A stretch of DNA of 64,000 nt, from NCBI GenBank assembly GCA_033439295.1, contig JAVTLE010000011.1, positions 2,418,082-2,482,081 of the forward strand, written 5' to 3'. Position 1 is the first letter of the stretch. Each line of letters begins with the position of its first letter. Source of the DNA: Deuterostichococcus epilithicus (Eukaryota; Chlorophyta; Trebouxiophyceae; Prasiolales; Stichococcaceae). Shown piece after piece: positions 12,101 to 22,100 of the stretch. The position numbers and the translations under genes were made by a program. The notes beneath the pieces are model-generated. The model made no database searches. It had not been told where the DNA came from and worked only from the letters and a program-made list of their open reading frames with translations.

Positions 12101-15100
12101 ACCCAAGCAGCCGACGGCCGGAGGCGGTGCTGGCGGCGGCGGAAACGCCCGACACGGTGGTGGAGCCCAGCGGGGTGCCAGCCGCCTGGTCGATGGCGGC
12201 TGCATAGGCGCGGCGGATGTTGGCGTCGAATGCGCCCTCTGACAGGCCTGCAGGGCATGGGACAGCAGCACTGTGATGAGACAGCTGCATCATGAGAGAG
12301 CACTGGGCTCGCACGGGCGCTGCAGGCCGCGCAGCAAGCGACTGCTCGTGTGGGATGGGACGGAGCCAGCCAGGAGCAGGAAGAAGTTGCAGTCTGTTTC
12401 AGGATCTGCTCAGAAGCCGCTATGGTGGGCCAAACCGCAAATCAACCCCAGCGTCGACAATCTGGGCATGGGACCAGGGGCTGCATCACAGGTGGCGTAT
12501 CTGGCGGGCACCGGCTTTGAGGGAATGATCTCACGCACCTGTGACCTGCAGCGTGGTGCGCAGTGCGGGCTGCGTATCGGCGGCTGAGGCGTTTGCGGGC
12601 GGCGGCGGGGTCGCCAGCATTGACGGAGGCGGCGCGAGTGCCACTGTGAACATTGGAAAGAGGTACAGTTTGAGATCTCTGCTACACGCCAAAGCCACCG
12701 CTGCCCGGCCGACAGGCAGTGCGGTGCAATTGCAGAGGCACAACACCTGTGAGGGATGATATCGTGGCTGGAGACATAAAGCAACGACAAAAAGCAGGGC
12801 AGGCAAGCAAGGCAAGGTGGGTCAGTGTAAGAGTCAGCAAGACTGCAGTTTTCAAAAGTTGCGTTGTTTTAGATTGTCAGGGAAAATGCAGGCGAGTCAG
12901 TGGACGGCAGGTGGGCCAGAGAGGGACACATGTTAGGGGATCAGTGGGCTCAGCCGCATTTGAGTTTGCAGTCAAGCAAAGATGCCGTGCAGCAAAGATC
13001 AGAGCAGGGTGCATGCGACTGCAAGCGCATCACGCATAATTACAATATGCAGCACACATGACATGCAAAATGTTCGTGGTAGACATGCTGCACAAACGCC
13101 TGTCAGCTCACCTCGATGGGCCTGCTCAGTGGGCATGTGCAGCAGGGCGCCTCAAGGGCTGCCCCACGTTTCAAGACACAGCACTAACCATCCATTGGCA
13201 GCACATGCTCTGAGCACAAGCAGCAGAAGCAACCTGGGCGCCCTGGCGGCGGCGGCTGCACAACAGAGGGCGGCAGCTGTGCAGGTGGGTTGGCGGGCGG
13301 CGGGGACCAAGGGGATGGCGTGCCGCGCGGCGGCGGCAGATTCGGCGGCAGAGGCCGCGCAGACGGCAGCGGCGGCGGCGGCGGATGGCTCGGAGGCGGC
13401 CCCGGTGGCGGCGGCTGCTCTGGGGGCGGCGGCACCGGGGGCGGCGCCTCCGGCAGCAGCTGCAGGACAGAAACCGGCGGCGGCGAGCTGAGTGGCGGCA
13501 GCATTAGCACGAAGGCCGGCTCAGGCACGGGTGCAGACTCCGCCGCCAGGGCCTGCTCCGGTGCTGGCGCAGACACTGCCGCTGCACCAGCCGGCGGCAG
13601 CCTCAGGACAAATGCCGATTTGTGCGCTGGCATGGGCTCCGCCGCCGGCACCTGGAGCATGCCTGGTGCCGCTTGCGACACGGGTGCCAGCACTGCCGCT
13701 GCTGGGGCTTGCAGCACGACGGGCGCCGTCTCTGGCACAGGCGCGGCTGCTGCCGCCAGCGGCGGAGGCGCCGGCGGCGACGGCAGCCGCAGAAGCTGTG
13801 CGGACGGCGGCGCAGGCGGTGCCGTGGGGGTGTCCGGGGGAGACAGCGGCGGCGGTGGCGGCAGCGGCGGCGGCTGGGCCTCTGGCGGCNGTGGAGGGGC
13901 TGGCGGCGGCTGCGCCTCCGGTGGCGGTGGCGGCCCTGGAGGCGGCGGCGGCAGCGGCGGCTCTGAGCTCTCCAGCGCCTCGGCCGCTGGGCCCGCCAGG
14001 AGCGTCGCAAATGGCAAATCGGGGGCACCAGCCATGTCGGCGCCTTCCACCGACAGCGCAGCCGTGAGCAAGTCTGTGCCCGCGAGCTCTGCGGCGGGAG
14101 CGCCTGCGAATACAGACGCAGTGGATTCACCAGACTGCAGGGACCTTGCCACGGCAGTCTGACACGACACAGGACAGTGCGTTCTGTACACAGACTGCGG
14201 CGCTGGGAATTTCTGCGCCAAGAGAGCCAATGCAAATGCGGGCTGGTGCACATGCGAATGGGCAGGGTTCTCAGCAACGGCAAGCACAGCCCCGAGCCTG
14301 CGCACCCGCTGGGGTTGGTGCGGCCATTGGCGTGAGAACTGCTGCAGACGCACTTGGCTGCAGCTGCTGCGATAGCACTCTGGCAACGGTCGCCCTGATT
14401 GGCTGCAGCTGCTCGAAGTGGGCGTCTGCACGCAGAGTGACTCTCCGAAGTCACTGCGGCATGGAGCGCGTGCATTGGTGAAGCAAGGATGCCAGTTGAG
14501 CAAATGTGCATGGCTATGCATTACAGGGGGCAGACAATCCCAGAATTGTCGCTGACTGACACAGCAGCAGCTATGTGTGTCGGAGGCACGACACCAGACC
14601 TGCAGTGGCAAGTTAGGGTCGAGGTGGTGGGCAGTGTCCGGCGAGACACACCTGGCCTTCCAGCTGCCTTATGTCATACACTAGGCCCCCTCGGCAGCAT
14701 CCGCCCAATCAGATCCTGGGCTGGGCTCGTCAGTGGGCTTGCGGTTGGGGCTTGCCTCCCTGGCGCATGCCTGTGTCGGATCTTCGGATCTGCGAAACAG
14801 CAACAGAGCCACGCCCGCCCGCGCCTCTGGACCACCTGCACTGCTGCCTGCACGGGCCGCCAGCCCGCCTGAGCACCTGCAACAAGCGGCCGCGCTCGGC
14901 AGCAGAAAGCCGGCGGCAAGGCCCAGACCCTGGGACACACCTGCGGGGGGAGGCCGGCGGGCCGTGAGTGGTCGCGGCGGCGGCCGCTTGGCAGGCGGCG
15001 GCGACTTGGCGGGCGGAGGCCGGCGCTTGAGCGGCGGCGGGCGGCGCTTGACCGGAGGCGGGCGGAGCCCAGGCGGGGGCGGGCTGCGCTTGGTGGTCGG

Positions 15101-16234
15101 CGGACGCCGCTTGATGGGCGGCGGTCGACGCTTGGTCGGCAGCGGCGGCCGGCGCTTGCGTGGCGGCGGTGCGCCGCTGCCGGTGCAGGCGAATGTGCTG
15201 GGCGCGACGAACGCAGAAGTGGTGCAGTCGGCCGCCGAGGTACTGGCAGACCTGCAGGACACGGATTGAGTGCATGGTGAAGGTCGCCACGCGTAGCACA
15301 TAGTGTGGACTGGGTGCCAAAGCACATCTGAGTGAGGACTGGACACAGGTTCGGAGGCAAGACATGGTGCCCAGGAGCAGCAGGTGTTCCGTCATGCAGC
15401 AGCAGCCGCTTGTTCGAAGAAGGTGCGTGCGCAGTGAGCTGCACGCTGGAGGGGCGCGCTCACAGGGACTGCAGCGAGGTCATGCCGGTGATCGCGCCCG
15501 AGGCAGAGCGCTGCCGCCACGCCGCGGGGATGCCGCCGCTGAAGCTGTTGCCCGCGAGGTTGAGGGTCTGCAAGAGAAGGCAGGCGGTTGAGCACAGTGT
15601 CATGTCCATTGACAGACGAGTATAGACAAGCTTCCGAGCAGCTTGCAGGGGAGCAGCATGGCGTGGAGTGCTGACAAGCCACCGGGCTGTGATCAGGCAG
15701 CACTCCGGTGCGTGGCTGCATGCGGCGCCACACGCTGGCGAGTCAGATGAAGCTTCAGGCACCCAACAAGCCATGATGCCGGCCTCGGTGCCTCTGCAAA
15801 TAGACTGCCGCCATGCAGAGGCACAGCGGTGTGAAAGTGTGCTTTGTTGCAGACTGCATGTGGAAATCAGCTCTATGCGGTTTTACACGTGAAAATTTGA
15901 ACCGGCTGTACACCTGGAGCTTGGACAACGACGACCATGATTCCGGCAGCGCCCCAGTCAGCGAGTTGCCGGACACGTCGATGGACTGCGCTGCGGCCAG
16001 CGCGCTCCACTCCGCAGGCAGGCTGCCTGTGACAAAGTCGATGCACAGAGGTGACAACCCAAAGCTCGTGACGCAAGCAGTTGCCAAGCATGCACTTGGC
16101 ACATACGGTTGGTACCAAGCATCGCCGCCGCATGTAGAGGCCTGTGCACACGACGAGCGCCTGTGAGCTGCGCGATGGCTCAAGCCAGCTCGGTATCATT
16201 TACGTGCATGCACACTGCTGATATATATATATAT

Positions 16235-16265
<31 letters not shown>

Positions 16266-17279
16266 TTTCACTTTCACAAAGGACGACCAGCGGTTGGCAC
16301 AAGGGCTTGAGAGGCGAGCGCGCACCGCTGAAGCTGTTGCCGCTCAGGTCAACAGACTTCACGTTGGTCAGCTCGCTGACCTGCGGCGGCAGGAAGCCGC
16401 CGAGCCGGTTGCCCGACAAGTTGACGCTAGTGAGGCTGGCCAGCGGACCCCACACCGAGGCGTCAAAGGGCAGCTGTCCTGACAGCCCCATGCCCGCCAG
16501 GTTCCTGCAGGGGAAAAGCGCACGCCAGCTCAGCGCGACGGGAAGCCGGTGGCGCATCACGCCTGACGGCTGATGGACACCGTCGCTCATCAAATAGCGC
16601 TAAAGCTCCCTTGCAGGTCGGCTTCGAGCCTGTGAGAGGGTGCAGAGGTGCACAGTTTCACAGGCGTGCACCATGGATGGCAGCGGCTGCGACGGCATGG
16701 CACGGGTGCAACGCCGCAGCCGATCGAACTTCAGTGCAGAAGAAGGATCTGGAGTTGCGAGAGGGGCCACTCACAGGCCGGTGACCTGGCCGGCAGGGTT
16801 GCAGGTGACGCCCTCCCAGCCGCCGCACACAGAGTTGCTGGGGCTCCAGCTGGCGAGCGCCTGTGGATCATCAGAGGAAGGCCAGAGATGTAGCCAGTCG
16901 TCGGCTATCGAACATGTTCACAAGCAGCACCGCAGATGATGCCGCGGAAAAAGAACTCTGAAGCCTACGCAGCCAGATGGTGCCAGCCGAGATGAGCGCC
17001 GACTTGGCTGCGGCCATTCCTGCAACATGCAATGCAGATGCCCTGTGGTGCGCACACCTGGTCTCCATCCATGGATGCCTTGAGCAGGTACAGCGACCGC
17101 TCCTGCGGTGTGAGGCTCATGAGCGACGCCTCCAGCGCCGCTGTCAGCTGCCCGCGGGCGCTGCCGGCTAGTGCCAGCAGCACTGCGAATGCCGCCGCAA
17201 GGCCGGCGCCCGGCTGCATGCGGCTGGCGGGTCTCGTGCGGCTGCCCCGCACGGGGCCGCCGCTGTTTGGGCGCGCCAT
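3174..17279 (-). CDS. LRR / proline-rich single-pass membrane protein with repetitive cytoplasmic tail
   Basis: Exons whose phases agree: 17058-17279, 16775-16860, 16326-16504, 15914-16026, 15464-15567, 14941-15251, 13234-14103, 12546-12643, 12103-12236, 11689-11857, 11304-11429, 10739-10861. Order: signal peptide (GLAAAFAVLLALAGSARG), an LRR cap-like segment (WEGVTCNPAGQVTGL), plant-type LRRs (LTSVNLSGNRLGGFLP, TLNLAGNSFSGGIPAAW), a PPPxKRR stalk, a poly-Pro/Ala stalk, a folded-looking juxtamembrane part (12643-11689), and a TM helix (KIIVPSVVGGLIVIAAILCC) in exon 11304-11429. The tail exons (about 9976-10490, 9605-9775, 8480-9350, 8165-8325, 7803-7935, 7310-7470, 6800-7075, 6360-6500, 5980-6105, 4888-5100, 4346-4485, 3655-3958, 3174-3344) are Ala/Ser/Thr-rich with SFATA and YAD repeats. 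The last ends EFSDSGSDEGAGACHV. No kinase domain is seen. It is probably a cell-wall or surface protein. Total is roughly 2,000 residues; two adjacent genes cannot be fully excluded. Confidence 0.65.
9101..9240 (-). repeat. 66-bp coding tandem repeat (22-residue SFATARPA unit)
   Basis: Two adjacent copies lie in the tail of the LRR membrane protein, with looser copies on both sides. The unit encodes SFATARPAPRSQAPTAASGYAD. One copy is 66 bp and the next 65 bp: GCGAAGC in one reads GCGAGC in the other, which shifts the frame. Related SFATAKPAP and SFATAAPA units recur at about 8500-8700, 7300-7450 and 7800-7900. Confidence 0.85.
10034..10172 (-). repeat. Internal coding repeat ERAxYEQEQREEAAR
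   Basis: A charged 15-residue block appears twice about 32 residues apart in the exon at about 9976-10490 (ERAAYEQEQREEAAR and ERAMYEQEQREEAAR). Ala/Pro-rich spacers separate the copies. An N base at 10081 falls just before the second copy. The blocks should be helical in an otherwise disordered tail. Confidence 0.8.
16221..16265. repeat. (TA)n microsatellite in intron
   Basis: About 45 bases of alternating T and A, broken once by TTGTGTA. It lies in an intron of the LRR membrane protein between exons 15914-16026 and 16326-16504. It stands out against the G+C-rich surroundings. Confidence 0.9.
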
Positions 17280-19129
17280 GCGCCCCAGCTTTGCTGCTGA
17301 AACGAGGCTACTCGTCCTCGCGTGCGAGTTTCGAATGCCGTATCTGGGTGTCAGCCTGCACGATGGACGCGGAACGAAAGGTGGGCGAGTGTCTGCTACT
17401 TCATGAAGGAGGCGGCGCAATCGAGGCTGTGCAGGCAGAACGACTAATCAGCAGTCTGTGGACTTCCGCGCGGAGGAACGCCATCTGCTGCACTGATAGG
17501 CGCAGTGCCAATCCCGCTTAAGACATTCCACTGCAGACGAGTTGCCAGTACTTGCATGACGCATCAGCAGCCACCGGATGCTGCGAGGGAATGCAGATGA
17601 CCATGCATGTGCAACACGAATGGCCTGCTGCAACCTGGCCGAGTAGGGTGCTACCATGTGCTAGTGTACGACCGTTAGCTCGGGAGCTTGCCCCGCTGCA
17701 ACAGAGGGCATTGTCTGCTTGCTCCGCAGATAGATGAAATGTGAAAAGGCCGATTGTTGTACGAGGGGCCCTGCACTTCGGCAAGCGCCGAAAACTCTGC
17801 CGGTGTCAGGCCAGCTTGCGCACACAGCGCCTCGTCAGCGTGCGCCTTGCAGCAGACCGCAATCGCGGCGTGATCAGCGCGATTCAGTGGGCTGCAGACG
17901 TGAGCGTGCACCCTAGCCGCACAGGTGCGTACCAGAGACAGGGGTCCTATATCCAAACAGCAACGTTTGGACGGCCTGCAGCCATTGAGGCGCGGTCCCA
18001 TGGCGTACATAGGGGTCAGTGAGGAGCGACGGATGAGCAGAATGCAAATCGCGCCCGGTTTTGCACGCTAAAGCTGGCTGCCACGCCTGGCCCCCCCGAC
18101 ACATTCGTCGAGGGCCCACAGGCCCAGCTCGCTCTACTCACGCCCCCAAAATGCTGCAAAACTTTGCGAAGCATCTTTCCTACGACCCATACGGCGTGGC
18201 ATTTACCTGCGCTGGCGCCTGCGCCCGCTACTGCGCCTGCACTCCGCCTTTCGGAACCTCCCGCTACTTGGCTGCGCCAGCTGGATCCGAGCTGCTGCTC
18301 GGCCGCCAGGCTCGGCTGGCCACGCGACTGCGTGTAGGATGTTCGAAACGGCTTTGGGCGGCGTGGGGCGAGTCAGTCAGTGCCTGCCTACCGACGAAGC
18401 TCGGCCGTGATCCGTTCTCGAGTCGCTACCCCGCCGAGACGCACCACGGTGGTCAAGCCCCTTTCAAACCCTCGCTGCGGAAGCTGTGGCGGTGCCACGG
18501 AGGGCATGACTGGGGGTAAAAGAGCAGCAGCAGTATCGCAGCCTAAGAACCCCAAAGTCACTGCAGTGCGGCTTGCATTGATGAGCCACCATTTTCACAG
18601 GACCACACATCCATGGACTCGGCTGCTCAGACTGCAAGTGTCCACCGCCAGGCTGTCCGCCAGTCGTCGTGACGTCAGAGCTTTGGCTCCGGATTATGCA
18701 AGCGTGTAGCTGAGGTGAAGCGTGCCGTTGCAAAGCAGTACAGCACTTGATACCCTCAATAGCCCAGACAAGAGCGGGATCACTTGTCAGTAGTGAACAC
18801 AGACAGTCACTTGCTGCGCCTCGCCAGAGGTGCACCTTGGGGTCGACCAGATCACCAACCAAAGCTCCACAAGGCTCCGCGAATGGTGCAGCAGAATATT
18901 CTCATAGGCGCAGGAGTGACGCTGGCGGCTGTCGCGCTGCAGAAGCGACAGCATGCGCAGGTAGCGGGCCGCACAGCACGCACAAGTGCACTTCTCACAG
19001 TGTCGTCACATGAGACATACCGGTCTCCACTGCTACTTCACAAGTCTTTGGATGACTTGCGGGCGCTCTGGTGTCTCATGCATGCTGTGCGAAGCTCCTC
19101 TGGGGCGTCTGCCGCTTCTTGCGTTCTCC
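17280..19129. promoter_or_regulatory. Divergent intergenic region, probable promoters of both flanking genes
   Basis: This lies between the starts of the LRR membrane protein (-) and DGD (+), so both promoters should be here. I see no TATA box or recognised motif. A short minus-strand reading frame at about 17765-17890 (AHADEALCAQAGLTPAEFSA) looks more protein-like than its surroundings and might be an exon of an unrecognised small gene. I cannot find its ends. Confidence 0.4.
18883..18960 (+). other. Possible upstream coding exon of DGD
   Basis: ATG opens a 26-codon segment (MVQQNILIGAGVTLAAVALQ, then KRQHAQ) that ends exactly at CAG before GTAGCG, a good donor. It would give a hydrophobic N-terminal helix. 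I found no convincing acceptor joining it in frame to the exon at 19130-19251, so it may be an alternative first exon, an upstream ORF, or chance. Confidence 0.3.
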
Positions 19130-22100
19130 ATGGACCTGCTTCGCGCTTTCTCCACGGCACAGCAGAGAGCTGTGCCATTGCCTGCGCAGCTGGAGCAGGC
19201 GCGAAAGGACAAGGCCGACAAGGGCATCAGCAGCCTGCGGGTGCCTGGCAGGTGTGGCGCATGCGGCCCGCCAAAGATGCGAGTGCCTGGCGCTTGGCGC
19301 AGCAACAAGCCGGCATTGCTGTTGTGGTAACCTGCCATGCTGCAGCCCAAGGTTCAAGCCTTCGGGCGATCCCTTCCTGCTGGCAAATCTGGCGAACTTC
19401 ATACGCAGGCATGTGGTAATCGTCAGCACCGCAGCGATCCCATGGATGACTGGCACGGCAGTGAACCCGACCCTGCGGGCGGCATATCTTGCAGAGTGCA
19501 CCGATCTGAAGGTGCGCAGCCTCCGTCCTGCTTGTCAATGGGTTTCCTGGCATGCACGGCAGCCTGGTACTCTGCGCACGCTTGGCAGCATGCGGCGGTC
19601 TGCACGAAGTACTGCAGACTGCAGCGGAGCAAAACAGACATTTCAGCGGCGAGGCCCCCGGCGTAGTGTCCTGCTCTCGGCACGTCATGCATACTGGAGG
19701 GCGACAGAGAGCCGTGGCAAGGGTGTTTGCGGCCAGACTCCCCCGTCCCGGTCCCTCTCTCGGCGTCCAGGCCTGCGGCGAGCTTGGACCGGTCGGTGAC
19801 CGCCTTGTCGGCTTTTGTGCCCGTCCAGGTGTCGCTCATGGTGCCTTGGATCGCGGAGGTAGACCAGAAGGTGCTGTTCAAGGACCACGTCAGCTTCAAG
19901 ACGCCGGAGGACCAGGTGCTTACATTATGATGTAATTAGTGCTCTGTCAGTCCTATATCAGTGCTCCATCAGCGCTGCTCGGGGGCTTTAAGGCGCCAGA
20001 AGACCAGGCGGGTGCATCTACAGGCTGAGGGACGTACACCCAAAAAACACATCAGATTTTCAGAACATGAAAGCTATGCGGAGGCCACAGCAGGCGGAAC
20101 AGTCCCGCTGTGCACTGGAGGCACAGATCGGAGGCGGCTGCAGCTTCTGCAGCGACAGTGGTGCTGAGTGAAGACTGCGGCTGCGCGGGTCGCAGTGTTA
20201 TGTTTGACGTGTCATGGTGTCCGCAACCGCATACGGCGGATGAGCCGTCCACCAGGTGATGAGTCTTTGCTGGAGGCAGGCACGAATGGAGCGCGTCGAG
20301 CCGCCGAAGAGGCCGGGCCGTGCAAGGCTCGCTGCGGATGACGGTCCGCGTCCAGATGCTCAGGCCCCGCACCGCCGATGCCGCGCAGGTGGCGCACATG
20401 TTCGACTGGGTCAAGGCGCGCGCGGGCTTCGAGGCCAGCTTCCGCGTCATCTTCTACCCGGCAGAGTACAACAAACGCATGCTGGGCATCTTCCCGATCG
20501 GCGACCCCATCCCCTATGTGCCGGAAGCCGAGGTGGGTTGAACTTCACCACAGCCTCTCCAGCGCTGAAGCGGGACGGCTGGCCGGGTCCACCATGCCAT
20601 CTGCACCAGCTCGCCGGACGCAGTCCACACCCTTCTCGCGGTGCGGTGCCACTGCTTGGAGGATGCGCAGCATGCGACTCGGTCCCACAGCGTGGTTCTG
20701 CGACAGCCTGGACGCGCACGCCACAGCACCAGCGGCCTCCGTCTCTCCGCCACCGTCGTCTCCAGAGAACCTGGGACCCTGTCATGACGCTCGGTCTTCC
20801 CTGCAGCAGCCGTTTCACTGAGTAACAAATAATTATAAATAATAATAGTACGCCCTTGCGCAGCGGGACGTGGCGGTGTTAGAGGAGCCGGAGCACCTGA
20901 CCTGGTTCCACCATGGCGTGCGGTGGACGGCTCACTTCCCGCACGTGGTGGGCATCATGCACACCAACTACGCCGAGCTGTCGCGGCGCACGCTGCCGGG
21001 CCCGCTGGGCGTCGCCGTCGGCTTTGTGAGCCGCGTCATGAACGCCTGCCTGTGCGCCGTGCACACGCACAAGGTGCGTCAATAATGAGAAAGGACTGCA
21101 CATGATTTGGACGCTGTGAGCTGTCTGATTCATGTTGCAAGCCTCGCTGGTGAGGGATATCAGCTTCTTCTGGGCTGCTGTGGGATCGCCTGGGCCCTGT
21201 GCGCGCGTCGAGCTGAGTGGAGCCGCCAAGCCGGGGCAGTCCGCCGGCCGCCTCGTGTCGCTGCCTGCGGTGTCTGCAGGCCTCCCCAGCACGCCTCGTG
21301 GTGACGCAAGCAGCACAACCGCGTGCCCGCGTGCCGCGCAGATCATCAAGCTCAGCGATGCGGTGCAGCCGCTGCCGCGGCAGGCGACGCAGTATGTCCA
21401 CGGCGCGCCCGGCTGCTTCCTGGACATCGGCGACGAGGCGTCGAAGCCGGAGCCGGACGGCGCGCCACGCTTCAGCAAGGGCGCCTACACGCTCGGCAAG
21501 ATGGTGTGGGGCAAGGTGTGTGTTTCTGGGAAAATCAGAGTTTGCTGCGGGCTGACCCCAAGCTAGGGTGTAGGGCTCAGGGAAGCTGGAGCCTTGCAGC
21601 GGCCCTCGGCTGGAGTTTGTAATGGCAGGGCACAAGCCGCAATGCGGCTGCCGAGCGTCCTCACAGCGCCACGCTTTAGGGTACAGCTGGTCTCCAGATG
21701 CAGTTGCGGAGGCTGCCCGGACAAGATGCTGCATGCTGGTGGGCAGAAAGCCGTGGCCGAGCGGCCTGATGTATGGTGCAGCAGTGCCAGCGCTGATCCT
21801 TCACTGGTCGGCTTCTGACCAAGTCCTGTGTCGCTCCCAGTGACTCGTGTTGCTTTCTGTATCAATTCAAAATCTGCTGCTACAGGGCTGGGAGGAGCTG
21901 CTGGAGTGCCTGGAGAAGCAGCGCGACCGCGGCGAGCCGCTGCCGGAGATCGCCGGCTTTGGCAGCGGCGAGGCCGAGGACTCGGTGAGCGTCTGTGTAT
22001 GCACCTGTGGTTCCTGCTTTCTTTCTTCTTGCCAATGTGTGCAGCGGCCAGCCGCTGCCAAGGTTGGGTTGCCCGGCTTAGGCAGCAGCGTGACGACTGT

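Noticed and set aside
13234-14103. Plus-strand glycine/alanine-rich frames antisense to the proline-rich exon
   Set aside because: They are mirror images of the poly-Pro coding strand. The minus strand has matching splice phases on both sides.
16221-16265. TA run as a possible promoter or origin
   Set aside because: It lies inside an intron between two phase-matched LRR exons and is a plain dinucleotide microsatellite.
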